64,000 nt of DNA. It comes from Vanessa cardui (taxonomy: Eukaryota > Arthropoda > Insecta > Lepidoptera > Nymphalidae). Location of the stretch: positions 1,984,001-2,048,000 of the forward strand of contig NC_061131.1 in NCBI RefSeq assembly GCF_905220365.1, read 5' to 3'. A program made the translations under genes and the position numbers. A model generated the notes under the pieces. It ran no database searches, was not told the origin of the DNA, and saw only the letters and a list, made by a program, of their open reading frames with translations. Shown piece after piece: positions 10,720 to 23,091 of the stretch (position 1 is its first letter; every line of letters starts with the position of its first letter).

Positions 10720-12728
10720 TGAAGTTGGTCCTTCACCTTAACGACTTCAAGTGTTCAAGAATTATACACTATAACAGCTACAGCTATTAGACCCTAACGT
10801 TATTATTAAGAATTTTTTGTCGCGAAACTCAATATTTTTTGTCAGCGTCATTAGCGTCATATGAGGTTTGAACCCAGAACCTCGAGATATCTGGCCATTA
10901 GACCAACGGCACATCAAAACTACCAATACGGAATTAATCTGTGATTATTGATTAAAACCAAGTCTTAAGCGGAAAGAAAGAAACGCTCAGAGGAAACGCT
11001 AAATGGTACCTTTGTGGAGTATGATGGTACCTAGTGGTTTAGCTTTTCTATTTTTCTACTGAACATGTATTCAATGGGTCATCTCGATTCTCTCAAAGAT
11101 TAACCTTAAAAATCGCGGACGCATAACATAGGCACCGCGATAAAAACATCATAAAGTTTACAATAATAAACTTTAAATTAATGACAATTAGAGTTCAAAA
11201 TACGTTATACATCTGGTCAATCCAATTCAGTAATCTGGCAACACAGTGCGATTCCCAGGCAGACTTGCATTGAGACGGCACTCGGCCATTTATATACCTG
11301 GACCACATCCAAAAAGTACTCGGGGATATCACAGATGATCCTATCGGTGTGACATTCTTTTATCAATCAGGTTATTTCTGACGCATTCAATATCTACAGG
11401 TTTTAATATTGAACGATTAATAAACTACGTATACGATTCTATAAACAGTCAAATTTAAAATGAGAATCTTGGTATAAATAGGAACTGAGAATACGAGTTC
11501 TATTCCGTTTCGTAACCGATTTTCTTTTTATTTTTTACTCTGGCATATAAAGTAAAATGGAACCCTTATAAGATCTCTTTGTTGTCCGTCTAACAAGACC
11601 TTGTATGGTATAAAAATGAAATTAATAATAAATACTCATTTCTGTCGTTCCTTGAAAGTCATCAATTCAAATAATCAAAGTCTACTCAATCGAAAGCTAT
11701 GACTATTTATGTCTCATTTCTAACACAATCACAAAGGCAATCATAACCTATAGGGTACTTCCCGTTGACCTAGAATCATGGAATTTGGTAAGAAACAATT
11801 TCTTAGAGCACAAGTAAACTAAAATTAAAAGTAAATTTCTTAATACATCATTGTAGATACCGAACCCCCTGTACGTGAATTATTTAGTTTTATTTTAATC
11901 TCATGAAAAAAATAGAAACAATTTTTTTTCTACAAAGTTCCTCCACTTGCAAAATACTAGCGACAATAATTATTAAATATATGGATAGAATTTGGGTTAG
12001 ATCTTGTGATATTAAAATTCTTGAAATCAATCTCGATAATATTTGATGTTCTTGATGTTTATGATGATATCATTAATAAACTTTCATAGTAAATGAACTA
12101 TATTTGAAGATTATGTTCCGAAAGAATACATTTAAAATTAATTTCAATAGTAATATTGAAAAGTCGATGCATTAAATGTCAGTTGTCAATAGCTCAATTT
12201 TTACTAAGATGAGGTTAAAAGTGGAATTTCGAGTTTATGTCTTTAATAATAAGTATTATATTCCCTTGAGTTTAGTCTGTTTGACCTTTATAAACATGGT
12301 GGCATATACTAATTGTGGGTCAATAAAATTCAAATTAACGATTGTACTATTTAAGTGAAGTTTTTCATAGTATTAAATATTCGTTAAATAACAGACATGT
12401 CCTATTGTTGCTTCTGTACTTTAGAGATGATGGCTTACAGATAATTTTGATTAAAGTGGATTTGGGTGATTACTGGACTGAATTTTGGAGAGCGTGCAGG
12501 AAGCATCCTTACCATATATTCATCACTAAACATGAGATTAATCTCCAATGCTCTAATTATGCTCACTGGTGCTTGCCTGATTCTTAACTGCAATATTGAG
12601 TTAATCTGTGCGTGCTCTTTTTTATTTCTTTGTAAAAAAAATGGCCTGTTTCAACCGCTGTGCCTTTGGAGTATTACTATTCAGTTAATTTTTAAAAACA
12701 ATTGTAAAAATGTATATTTTTTTTTATA
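10720..12728. other. Long unassigned stretch
   Basis: Contains a tRNA-like SINE head near 10.86 kb and a less AT-rich patch at 11.21-11.37 kb whose frames are short in all directions. No domain, terminal repeat or exon structure could be supported. Confidence 0.55.
10857..10915 (-). repeat. tRNA-like head of an unclassified SINE or tRNA pseudogene
   Basis: On the minus strand GCCGTTGGTCTAATGGCCAG and, about 12 bases later, GTTCTGGGTTCAAACCTC give an A-box/B-box spacing like a tRNA. There is no matching acceptor stem. Differs from SINE-M1 and SINE-M2. Confidence 0.5.
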
Positions 12729-12962
12729 TCACTACATATTATAAAGCAAAGTCGCTGTCTCTGTCCCTATGTCCCTTTGTTTGCTTAAATCTTTAAAACT
12801 ACGCAACGGATTTCGATGCAGTTTTTTTTAATAGATAGAGTGATTCGAGAGGAAGGTTTCTGTATATAATACATGATTATTGAAATGTGTAGTAAATAAA
12901 CATATTCTGTAGTGTATTTAGAATCAGTATTGTACCCGTGCGAAGCCGGGCGGATCGCCAGT
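12729..12962 (+). mobile_element. Lep-Helitron
   Basis: Begins TCACTACATATTATAAAGCA after an A. Contains CTACGCAACGGATTTCGATG and ends CCCGTGCGAAGCCGGGCGGA with CCAGT in place of CTAGT. Confidence 0.8.
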
Positions 12963-13479
12963 ATTGTATAAGTGTATTGTTTTACACTCGAGTAAAAACA
13001 GTTCAGTGACTATGATCGTACGTTTAATAGTCTACAAATCCATCAGAGACTAAATACAGCCGTTTGAGATTTAAACACAAACAAGTGATTATTAGTACAG
13101 TAAAGTATAGCTAATTAATTTTGCAAGCCTATTTAAGGCGCTATTTAAGGAGCTATATCAAAAACACAAATATACATATAGATTATGTTATTTATCCTTA
13201 TGATCAACTAACTATTCTTATGCTCTATATCATATTTCTTATTATAGTGACGCCACAAAAGCGAATACAAACTGTCGGTAGTACGAAACAACGTACCTAT
13301 CTACTTATTAATATCTTATACGTTAATTTATCAAATTATTACCTGAGGTGTATGTAAACTTTCATCGAGCAATACATCTCGTAATATTAATATTTTATAA
13401 ACAAGATATTTCATTGTTTTAATAAGAAAATTATATTATTTCTCATCGAAAGATGTTTGTTGTTATTTTAATCTTTCAC

Positions 13480-13770
13480 TTTTTTATGGTATAGCTTGGC
13501 GGACGAGCATATAGGCCGCCTGATGATTAGTGGTCAACATAACCTATAGACAATAACGCTGTAAGAAATATTAACTATTCCTTACATCATCAATGTGCCA
13601 CCAACCTTGGGAACTAAGATGTTATGTCCCTTGTGCCTGTAGTTACACCGGCTCAATCACCCTTCAAACCGGAACACAACAATACAGAGTACTGTTATTT
13701 GGCGGTAGAATAACTGATGAGTGGGTTGTACCTACCCAGACGGACTTGCACAAAGCACTACCACCAAGTC
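13480..13770 (-). repeat. D-repeat copy, full length
   Basis: Runs from TTTTTTATGGTATAGCTTGG to GCACTACCACCAAG and holds all family blocks, including TGTAAGAAATATTAACTATT and CCTTGTGCCTGTAGTTACAC. The 72-residue frame it contains is not a protein gene. Confidence 0.9.
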
Positions 13771-13814
13771 ACTATTTGAAAGCTATATTATTCACGAGTA
13801 ACATAGGCTAAATT

Positions 13815-13945
13815 TTATTTTGGAAAAATAGGGTTCCGTAAGATATATAGACGATTTTCGGAGACAAGGTGTAAAAGAGCTTTTGAGATACCCAATCCTG
13901 ACACAAATCCGAAATCTACGGACGAAGTCGCGGGCAGAAACTAGT
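13815..13945 (+). repeat. 3' end of an unrelated Helitron-like element
   Basis: ACGGACGAAGTCGCGGGCAG then AAACTAGT at 13938-13945 is the 3' terminus common to several lepidopteran Helitron families. The upstream part is decayed (GGGTTCCGTAAG). Confidence 0.5.
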
Positions 13946-14535
13946 TATATCATAAACAAGTTATCAATTGCATCAATCAACATTGTCACTTTATTCAGCT
14001 TGCATCAAATCTATTTTCGCTTGTATAAATATTTGGCTATGTCTATTGTTAATCGTGGTTCAGTACAGCTCTGTTAGATCAAATTCGTAACTCACCGCTG
14101 AAAACGATCGTCAAATGTCAGATATTTAATTAATTAATCACACATCAAAATAACGAAACGTCGTAAGTCGATTTTCAACGTTCCAATTTCGAAATATAAA
14201 ACGAGTTCGAGATTCTTGTAAATGCTGTTTGCGATTTACGAATTCACCTGTTCAATTATTTTCGCATTAATGTTTTTGCATTGCAATTTTTCCTCTTAAC
14301 TTGTTAAAAAAAAAAACAAAAGACTGCCAATCCGACTGGTATAAAAACTTTTCGAATTTCGAACGAATCTTAACAACATTTTTTTGTTTGTATTCTGTCA
14401 ACTTGCAGACGGCTCATCTGATAGAAAGTGTACCATTGCTATTGGACATTTACAATGCCTAAATGATAGTAGATATGTTGCTGGTTTTAATATAGCGTAG
14501 GCGCTTTTCATAGGTCTCAAAAAAATATAAAATAT

Positions 14536-14728
14536 TGGACAACATCACATACATTACTTTGATCCCGATGAAAGTAGCTAAAGCACTTGTGTGATGGAAA
14601 ATCAGAAGTAATGACGGCACCACAAACACCCAGACCCAAGACAACATAGAAAACAAATGAACTTTCTACATCGACTCGGGAATCGAACCCGGGACGTCAT
14701 AGTGGCGTTCCACCATTGAGGTATCAAG
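14536..14728 (-). repeat. SINE-M2 copy
   Basis: Reads GGACAACATCACATACATTA, then AAGCACTTGTGTGATGGAAA and AACACCCAGACCCAAGACAA, with the B box as CGGGAATCGAACCCGGGACG. The head is truncated around the A box. Confidence 0.82.
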
Positions 14729-15200
14729 TCATATCGGTATAATAGTTGTTTCGGTAAAAGTGCCAACGACAGCATATTCCACAGAGGTTGTATACAGGAC
14801 ACAGTTAAAGAAGGTCATATACAAACAATAAATTCGTACACCATCAATACCAATTTCCACTGCACTTAAGATGTATTGTAATTTGCAACACTGGTTGTAT
14901 CCTTCAAACTAGAAGCTATAAAGCATGTTTGTTTGACAGTAAGATAATTGGACCGACTGACCTGAATAATCCACTTGTCCCTAGACTATGATTTTGTGTT
15001 TTGAAGCTGCATTGTATTGATGTGTGTAACATTTAAGTGATTGTTTACATTATTAATTACCATATAGACAAATAATCAGCTATGTTGTCTTTACACTTGA
15101 TAGTTCACAATGATAAGGAAGATGTTTTTTTTTAGAATGTACGTAAAGGTAAACAAACATTCTGCCAATTATTATCTTTCATTCAATTCTAAGTTAAATA

Positions 15201-15502
15201 CAACAACAACAACAGCCTGTAAATTCCCACTGCTGGGCTAAAGGCCTCCTCTCCCTTTGAGGAGAAGGTTTGGAACATATTCCACCACGCTGTTCCAATG
15301 CGGGTTGGTGGAATACACATGTGGCAGAATTTCTATGAAATTTGTCACATGCAGGTTTCCTCACGATGTTTTCCTTCACCGCTGAGCACGAGATGAATTA
15401 TAAAGACAAATTAAGCACATGAATCAGCGGTGCTTGCCTGAGTTTGAACCCGCAATCATCGGTTAAGATGCACGCGTTCTAACCACTGGGCCATCTCTGC
15501 TC
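15201..15502 (-). repeat. SINE-M1, complete, with target-site duplication
   Basis: The minus-strand copy has its (TTG)n tail as CAACAACAACAACAGCC at the left and its tRNA-like head at the right (B box GTTTGAACCCGC, A box CCACTGGGCCATCTC, plus-strand letters). It is flanked by AAGTTAAATA at 15191-15200 and 15503-15512, a 10-bp duplication, so both ends are exact. Such SINEs are transcribed by RNA polymerase III and moved by LINE machinery. Confidence 0.95.
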
Positions 15503-15512
15503 AAGTTAAATA

Positions 15513-17506
15513 GTTTTTTTCTTTATTTTAATCCCAATATAAAAATAGTAATATAAGTCAGAGCAACATTAACTTTCAGATCGATTGGGTGATTAATACT
15601 AATTAGCATCCAAGCATTTTTTTTTCTAATTATATCGTTCTATTATCAAATACTTCCTGGCTTCTCAGAAAACGTTTTCATTAATTGTATTTTAATTATC
15701 TTCATATTTACAAAATATAGATTATGTACATCTAACTTTCCTTGTGACAGAAAACAAATATTTGTCTATGCCATTGTCAATGATAGCAACGAATATGTTA
15801 ATAAAATTTGTTTTTAACTACGAATGTCTTCCGAATTCTGATAACACACACATACATACAAACACGTAGGTGTGTTTCTTTATGTGTGTTGTTTTTCACA
15901 ATGCTTATCCTTTACACAATATACATATGGGTTAACATATTCTATATCTGTCAAAATTTGTTTCTCAGGCATAAAAATCTTCTCAGTTAAAGCGTGTCTT
16001 TTTCTTCTTGTCATTTAATTACAAATTTTATTGTTTATTATTTTATCGTGAAAATATCGTGACGGTTTGAATCGTTGATTGAAAATGTTTCACATGGAAT
16101 ACGAATCCTCAGATCAGTACATTGATAAGCTGTTCTTTTAACGGATTTACTGGATAATATAATGTAATAAGAGTTTCTTTATCAAATCGATTGTCTATCG
16201 AAAATCGTAAACTGTAAATTGCCCAGAGAAAACAAATAATATGGAATCTTCTACGTTTACTCTCAAGTTCTGACCCGCATTTGTTTTTTTTTTAAATCTC
16301 GAATGATAATTACTTTTGTAATCGTCTTGATTGGCTCTTTCCGAGTTTTGTGGCAATGCATGCGAAGCTTGATTGGTTTAAATTGACTAAAGCTTAATAA
16401 TTCGAGTCACGCAAGTATTACCAACTTAAACTAAAATTCCTTTATTCAATACTGAAACATAACACTTATTTATTGCAAGTCAAATTATGGATTACCATCG
16501 TTCGGAAAAGAGATGAATCGGTGAAAGAAATTTAGCGCGGCTTTTTCGACAATTTTCACATTTACAGTAATGATTACCGTAATGTAAGTATCCAATTAAT
16601 AGTATTTAGATTTTGTATTTAAAAATTAGTTTAAGTTTATTTACTCATTTCAAATCAAGGAAAGGAATATCCATATTAATATTAACCTAATAAACTTTAA
16701 TAGAGTTTTGCTCGAACTCGTAGTTATTTTATTATAATCGCAGATAATAGCTCCATTCGTTTTATATATATCCGAGTTGGCGTAGCTACAAATACAACTA
16801 TTTGTATTTATACTAAAAACTTTTTAATACAGCAAACTCTTTGCTTGTTATCTTTCGATTTGATATGACAAAAAGTATTTATTGCTCGATTACAGTACAT
16901 AAGAAAGTCTTTATCGCTTTCATTGCTGTGTAATAACTGTTTAATTTCGCAAAATAACTCTCACTGACTGTGACTTTATGACGTCTCTTTATGATTGTGA
17001 AACATCGATAACTTTTCGTGTCATTTAATATTTTATCGTTCGAATTTCAAAAATCTCTATTTCGGTGACGATTTAATCGAATTTTTATTTAATAATACAC
17101 AAAAATTACTTACCGTTTTATTTAAAACAAAGGATTATGGGTAGTTTTTTTTACACTGTGTCCACTTTGATAATGTTTGCTAATTCGTCGCACAGAACGG
17201 GAGAACACAAATTCTATATATCACTTCTGACCTACGCGCTGACTTCGCGGCGACTGGCGTTTGTCAGTTCCAAGCAATTAACGAATGTTGCCAGTTACCG
17301 GGAACAAATGCTCCCTGTTTTTTATGTCTTATATTTTTTTAGACCGATTTGTTAAGAATTGAATATAACTAATTTTCTATTGTTTTATGAATTGTTATTT
17401 TTTAAACATATTATAAAAAGCAAAACTGTAGGAGGATTGTTTTATTTCGTAATTGTTTACCAAAATACTATAATTTGTATTTAATGAAGTAAATAATTTT
17501 AATACC
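15513..17506. other. Unassigned AT-rich stretch of 2 kb
   Basis: Apart from one short frame at 15808-15990 and one at 17137-17355, neither with a motif, I see no repeats, exons or RNA genes. This is one of the cleanest stretches in the left half and could hold regulatory DNA. Confidence 0.55.
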
Positions 17507-17748
17507 TCTTAGGGCTTTGTGCTAGCCCTTCTGGGTAGGTACCAACCACTCGTCAGTTATTCGACTGCCAAACAACAGTGCTCGGTACTGTTGTGTTCCG
17601 GTTTGAAGGATAAGCGAGCCAGTGTAACAGGCACAAGGGACATAACATCTTAGTTCCCAAAGTTGGTGGCGCATGGGCGATAAAAGGAATGACTACTGTT
17701 TCACTTACGATCAGGTGGCCCATATAATCCGCCAACCAATAGCACAAA
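17507..17748 (+). repeat. D-repeat copy, internally shortened
   Basis: AGGGCTTTGTGCTAGCCCTT, TACCAACCACTCGTCAGTTA, CGGTTTGAAGGATAAGCGAG and TCAGGTGGCCCATATAATCC in order. The TAACTATTCCTTACA block is partly lost. Confidence 0.88.
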
Positions 17749-18242
17749 ATAATAATAATAATGTTCATCTTGAATAAACACAAATATAAATAGTAATAAA
17801 TTATACACACAAGTACACTGTCGATACTGTAATGTGTGTGTTAGGAAATTAAATCATTAATGACTATTAGTTACGTATAAGTGTAACCATATCGATTATG
17901 ATATTGAATCGTGAAAAAAGTACGAAGCGTACGTGTTATTTATTTAAATGAATGTTATTATATTATTTTGGCTTATTAAGTTTTTTTTCAGATTTTTTTA
18001 ATTCACGAACAAACGAAAACGCGTGAACATTTTTAATCTTGTAAATATTTGTTAATTAAATTTCACTTATTGTCATAATAATTGTATTTAATGGTTTCTA
18101 TATTATGATACATTTAGATGTGGAGCGCATATTTATCAGTTATTTTTCCCCCATACAGTAATGATGAATAGTTTGTAGAGCTCCGGTTTGAATGACATGA
18201 CACCTTAGATACAATGTTTACCAGAATTCTTATAGCGATAAT

Positions 18243-18526
18243 AACGTAAAGGTAAAGTAAAGTAACAGCCTGTAAATTTCCCACTGCTGGCCTCCTCTTC
18301 CATTAAGAAGAGGGTTTGGAACATGTTCCACCACGCTGTTTCAATGCGGGTTGGTGGAATGCACATGTGGCAGAAATTCCTCACGATGTTTTCCTTCACC
18401 GCCAAGCACGAGATGAATTATAATCACAAATTAAGCACATATGTACATACTGGAACTTGCCTGTATTTGAACCCGCAATCATCAGTTAAGATGTACGCGT
18501 TCTAACCACTGGGCCTTTACGCGCGC
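18243..18526 (-). repeat. SINE-M1 copy
   Basis: CAGCCTGTAAATTTCCCACT to CTAACCACTGGGCC. The likely duplication TTATAGCGATAAT (18230-18242) and TTACAGCGATAAT (18527-18539) has one mismatch. It lacks the segment around the usual GAATTTCTATGAAATTTG. Confidence 0.88.
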
Positions 18527-18583
18527 TTACAGCGATAATGCGCTTTAAGAATTAGTTTGTTACTAAAAAGTTGGTCAGATTGC

Positions 18584-18915
18584 AAAATCAAAATATACTT
18601 TATTCAAGTAGGCTTTTACACTTTTCAATTAAGTGAAGCTACCACCGGTTTGGAAAGTAGATTTTACTGAGAAGTACCGGCAAGAAACTCAGTGGTTACT
18701 CTTTTTCAACTATACTCTTTTTAAAAATACGGTCATGTTAGTTAATTACAATTATATATGTATGTAATTTATCCTGTTAGGATGTCAACAAGTATTAATT
18801 CCACGCTTTTTTTATCGTCTGCATAATCTTGTATTGAATAATATGCCTTCATTACCTGTATATTTTTTTAAAAGTGATTTAAATTTATGAAACGGTAAAG
18901 TTAAAAATGTCTGTG
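18584..18915 (-). repeat. L-tail copy
   Basis: AAAATCAAAATATACTTTAT, AGTAGGCTTTTACAC, CTACCACCGGTTTGGAAAGT and GGCAAGAAACTCAGTGGTTA, continuing through AATCTTGTATTGAATAATAT to a decayed AAACGGTAAAGTTAAA. The last blocks are shared with the copy at 42.5 kb, so about 330 bp of the LINE end is present. Confidence 0.85.
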
Positions 18916-19025
18916 GTATTTTATTATGGCATCATTTGTATCTCTGTGTTCAAGTTGTAAGGGACATATTCTCTTAGAAGGTATCACATATTCTAGTTAT
19001 CATCACTAATCATAGGATCTTACAA

Positions 19026-19110
19026 GTACAGTCGGGGTAAAAAAGGGTTCGTCACCTTAAGATCTATTTTTGTGTGCTCAGAATGAGCGATAATCTGCTT
19101 TACCGATCGA
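19026..19110. other. Unclassified candidate transposon end
   Basis: TACAGTCGGGGTAAAAAAGG followed by GTTCGTCACC looks like the outer end of a Tc1/mariner-type element, but no inverted partner was found nearby. Weak. Confidence 0.2.
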
Positions 19111-19469
19111 GAATGAAATGTTGCATCGCAATGATTTTATGTTTAGATTCAAAAGGTACTAAAAGTTGATAAAGGAATGCATTTGAAAACTGACGAAGGT
19201 TTTTCTTACTCTGACTGTACATATATCTCTATTTCATACTCCGCTTCACTGCCTTCCATTTTACGGATCTACGCGCTGATCCTATACGCGTTGTTGCGTG
19301 AAAGAAATACAATCCAACAAATAGACATACAGAACATTTATAAATTAATAATTAGATACTTGATATATTTATATTTCAACTATAATTCACTCGTGGCTTT
19401 GTCCACGGGAGTGTCAAAGAAGAGAAGCGTTACTTCTGCATTTATAATATAAGTATAGGTACATATTGT

Positions 19470-19668
19470 GAGAAAAGCCTTGAGCATGGATGTGGACGGA
19501 TATAGAGGTAGAGGACGACCAAGGAAACGATGGATGGATTGTGTGAAAGACGATATGGTTAGAAAGAATGTTACTAGTGAGATGACGTCTGACAGAGAAG
19601 TATGGAAGGAGAAGACATGCTGCGCCGACACCAAATAATATTGGGATAAGGGCAGGAGGATGATGATG
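19470..19668 (+). pseudogene. RTE-like LINE, C-terminal end and 3' tail
   Basis: In frame the segment reads VRKALSMDVDGYRGRGRPRK, RWMDCVKDDMVRKNVTSEM and DREVWKEKTCCADTK, then a stop, GGATAAGGGCAGGAGGATGA and a (GAT)n tail. The RGRGRPRKRWMDCVKDDM motif is the conserved C-terminus of RTE/BovB-like reverse transcriptases in insects. 5' truncated to the last ~60 codons. Confidence 0.82.
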
Positions 19669-19689
19669 ATATAGTTACAATTTTAACTA

Positions 19690-19785
19690 TTTCTAGTTGT
19701 AGGTGGCAAACGAGCAGGAGGCTCATTCGATGGGAAGTGATTACCACGCTCGTAGACATCTGCAACGCCGGGGAGTTTGCTGGTC
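19690..19785 (-). repeat. LINE 3' end of a family distinct from the D-repeat
   Basis: GGTGGCAAACGAGCAGGAGG, GCTCATTCGATGGGAAGTGA and CATCTGCAACGCCGGGGAG form a 3' end common in Lepidoptera. It lies just right of the RTE tail. Confidence 0.6.
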
Positions 19786-19909
19786 TAAAAGTTAGTTAGT
19801 TTAAAACTAATCGTATTGAATAAATAGTATGAGTATTTAGACGAACCGTGAAAAAAAAGTCAATATAAAAGTCTCTATTAACAGCAAAATTTTGTATCGA
19901 TGTATGTTT

Positions 19910-20055
19910 GAAAGATGAATAAGCCTGTGACACCACAAGCATAAGGATTATTACGTCTTAGTTCCCAAGATTGGTAGAGCAATGAGGATAGTATACGTAT
20001 TTGTTACAGAGTGTCTAAGGTAATCAGATGGTACCAAGTAGACCATACGTCAAGT
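19910..20055 (+). repeat. D-repeat, old copy
   Basis: CACAAGCATAAGGATTATTA, CGTCTTAGTTCCCAAGATTG and AGGTAATCAGATGGTACCAA are degraded D-repeat blocks, directly before a much younger copy. Confidence 0.5.
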
Positions 20056-20090
20056 GCGTAGTGAAGCTATTCGAATCTAATCTCTTGGTG

Positions 20091-20374
20091 GTAGGGCTTT
20101 GTGCAAGCCCGTCTGTGTAGGTACCACCCACTCATCAGTTATTATACCGCCAAATAACAGTACTCAGTATTGTTGTGTTCCGGTCTGAAGGGTGAGTGAG
20201 CCAGTGTAACTACAGGCACAATGGACATAACATCTTAGTTCCCAAGGCTGGTGGCACCTTGACGATGTAAGGAAGAGTTAATATTTCTTCCAGCGTCATT
20301 GTCTATGGGCGATGGTAACCACTTACCATCAGGTGGCCAATATGCTCGTCCGTCAACCTATACCATAAAAAAAA
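20091..20374 (+). repeat. D-repeat copy, full length
   Basis: One of the best copies: TTGGTGGTAGGGCTTTGTGC to CAACCTATACCATAAAAAAA. It includes GTTCCGGTCTGAAGGGTGAG, CATAACATCTTAGTTCCCAA and GATGGTAACCACTTACCATC. Its A tail abuts the next Helitron directly. Confidence 0.93.
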
Positions 20375-20615
20375 TCCCTACGTAGAATACAACAAAGTCG
20401 CTTTCTCTGTATTGCTATGTATGCTTAATTCTTTAAAACTACGCATGGGATGTTGATGCGGTTTTTTATAGAGTGATTTAAGAGGTTTTATATGTATAAC
20501 ACATGCAAAATATAGTAGAGAAACACTGATAATTTGATAAACAATGTGATGTCTTCAATTTTTTTTCGTTTAAGTTGCACATTTCACGAGTGCGAAACCG
20601 GGACTGGTTGTTAGT
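20375..20615 (+). mobile_element. Lep-Helitron abutting a D-repeat tail
   Basis: Starts TCCCTACGTAGAATACAACA immediately after the A run of the D-repeat. Ends with degraded CACGAGTGCGAAACCGGGAC and GTTGTTAGT. The two elements share a boundary with no spacer. Confidence 0.75.
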
Positions 20616-21185
20616 TCAATATAGTATGTAATAGTTTGATTATGTTTACGTGTAGGCTTAGTTTTAATTCAAAGTACCAGATGTTTTGTATCAATTAATA
20701 AATTAACCTCTGATAGATATTTCGACTGAACCGTTATTAAATAAACACTAATAAATTTCTATATAATTATTTCCAAGTATTTCCTCAAATATTTTGCTTG
20801 TGTGCGTGTTTTTAGACATTCGTGTGTTTATGAGATTTATTTTCATGTAAACTGTTTTAGAGCTGTTTGATGGTGTGAAGTTTTTACTCAAAGATTTGTT
20901 GTTGTGTATAATGACCAATAGCCTACCTAGTGGTAAGTGGTACCAATTTGCTATATCGATTGACACTAATAGATGTTTATGCTACTCCTAGATACTCTAG
21001 TCGTTATATTAATAATGCCATATTTGGAATACTTTTTCAAATGTATAATAGACAAGCTAGTAATTAAATGTTGATTCTGATGTATTAGGTGTCAGTAAAT
21101 GCACAGTTTTATTTACACACCCAACCAGAAAGAAAAAGTATAAAAATAATATCAACGTGATTATTTGTTTCTTAGTTTCGTTACA

Positions 21186-21480
21186 AAATGAAAATCAAAA
21201 TAAACCTTATTTAAGTAGGCTTTTACAAGCACTTTTGAATCGTCATTTAACAATTAAATGAAGCTACTACCGGTTCGGAAAGAAGATTCTACCGAGAAGA
21301 ACCGGCAAGAAACTCAGTAGTTACAATTATTCGAAATTTAAAAAATACAGTCATGTTAGTTAAATACAATTATATATGTATGTAATGTATCATGTCTGGA
21401 AGTCAACAGGTATTAATTCAACGTTTTTAATCATCTACAAAATCTTGTATCGAATAATATGGCACAAATTTTTACAATTT
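21186..21480 (-). repeat. L-tail copy
   Basis: AATCAAAATAAACCTTATTT, AGGCTTTTACAAGCACTTTT, CTACTACCGGTTCGGAAAGA and AAGAACCGGCAAGAAACTCA. Decayed homology (CGTATCGGCAAAGTTAAAAA) continues to about 21.7 kb. The frames at 21376-21741 are shadows of it. Confidence 0.85.
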
Positions 21481-22113
21481 TTTTTATTAAAGTTATTAAT
21501 TTCGGCATATTTACTCATGTCTCGTGAACAAGACATTCGTAGATTATGTCGAAATATCGAGCTCCACCGAACAAAAATAAAAAACATGGTAAATATCCCG
21601 AAACTAATCACTTTAATAATAAAAATAACCATGTTGATTAAATTTTTTTTAATAGCGTTTCGAATTTACGTATCGGCAAAGTTAAAAAAGCGGACAGTGA
21701 TCCTGCAGATCTATCAAAACAAGCTAAGCGATGCGGTTTAAGATTATACCATATAAACGAAATTCTCGAAATATTTTGTCGCATAGCTCTTATAAATTAG
21801 ATTATTCACTTTTAAAAATTTTTTCATCGCACTTCTGATGATCATCAAAATTCTTAAGGTATTTCCTAATATCGTAGAAAGTTTAAATTTGATATGTAAG
21901 TTAATACACAAACAAAATAAAATATAAAACTAGTAAATTTTAGCTCACAGCGCCTTACACTTTTCGTTTGTACAGGAACTCTATATATTGTATCACAGTA
22001 AATTTTTCACCATACGCCCATTTGAATGTAGTGAAATGACAAAGGTTGCTTTGTTTTGGCTATTTTTGACTAAGGTGTAGATAGGCCTAGTAGAGTTAGG
22101 ACGTGTAGAGTTA

Positions 22114-22311
22114 CCCCGAGAACCCCCCCTAGGTGTTGGAGGCCCACATAGGCGGGCCGACCGTCAGGGCGTTAGGGTACCGCTGGTTTTTTAATGGGTA
22201 AGCCCGGTGGACCTGGGCGCTAGGCGTTGAGGAAACCGGGGAGTCCCACACACCCCCTTACTTTCCATCACGTGGGGGTAGCGCGTCCAGCGTTTTTCGA
22301 GCGATAAAAAA
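22114..22311 (+). mobile_element. GC-rich retroposon with A tail and 16-bp target duplication
   Basis: An abrupt GC-rich island (ACCCCCCCTAGG, CCCGGTGGACCTGGGCGCTA, ACCGGGGAGTCCCACACACC) ends in GCGATAAAAAAA. It is flanked by AGGACGTGTAGAGTTA (22098-22113) and AGGACGTGTAAAGTTA (22312-22327), with one mismatch. Tail plus duplication show target-primed retroposition. It has no A/B box I can recognise, so it is probably a 5'-truncated LINE end or an unusual SINE. Confidence 0.7.
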
Positions 22312-22518
22312 AGGACGTGTAAAGTTAGTGGGTTGGAATCTCTGCATGTTTATCTGATAACTTTTTGACAGTGCGAGTAGTATTGTATCATCTTTTAGAC
22401 ATTTTACATGAAAATGTTTTTGGTTATGTATATTAACTTGATGGTAATACTCTAGTTACACATATTAATATTAAATTTCACTGATGAACATTTTGTTGGT
22501 CCTCCATATATTACTCTG

Positions 22519-22813
22519 CAACAACAGCCTGTAAATTCCCACTGCTGGGCTAAAGGCCTCCTCTCCCTTTGAGGAGAAGGTATGGAACATATTCCACTAC
22601 GCTGTTCCAATGCGGGTTGGTGGAAGACACATGTGGCAGAATTTCTACGAAATTTGTCACATGCAGGTTTCCTCACGATGTTTTCCTTCACCGATGAGCA
22701 CGAGATGAATTATAAAGACAAATTAAGCACATGAATCAGCGGTGCTTGCCTGGGTCGAACCCGCAATCATCGTCTAAGATGCACGCGTTCTAACCACTGG
22801 GCTATCTCGACTA
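22519..22813 (-). repeat. SINE-M1 copy
   Basis: CAACAACAGCCTGTAAATTC to CTAACCACTGGGCTATCTCG, close to the consensus throughout. B box as GGGTCGAACCCGC. No clear duplication at the edges. Confidence 0.9.
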
Positions 22814-23091
22814 CACTTTCATATATCATATAATCGGGTTAGAAAGTTTAGTAGCACGATATGTTGTTGAATTAGAAATGAAAAATAAGTATTTTTCAGA
22901 CAAAGCAGTGTAGAATGGGCGTGCTGTATGACGGGGTCATTGGTCGCGACCTTTAGCCAGTGCCGCACCGGCTGTACTCCCGTTATTGTATTCATAAATC
23001 AACACTAATCGCACTATTTTTTAAATAGCCATGATATTCTTAGTAGTCTGCTGCAAGAAATATTGACTATCCCTTCATATAAATCAAATAA

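Noticed and set aside
11213..11372. Possible exon with frame TCIETALGHLYTWTTSKKYSGI
   Set aside because: The frame is short, ends at a stop without a splice site, and matches no family I know; a transposon relic is as likely.
15201..15502. tRNA-like A and B boxes in SINE-M1 and SINE-M2 copies
   Set aside because: No acceptor stem or anticodon arm closes; they are SINE heads repeated many times, not tRNA genes.
19026..19110. Tc1/mariner element
   Set aside because: Only one candidate end; no inverted partner, TA duplication or transposase motif found.
21376..21741. 121-codon plus-strand frame
   Set aside because: It overlaps an antisense LINE 3' end and is rich in Ile, Lys and Leu as expected for AT-rich DNA.
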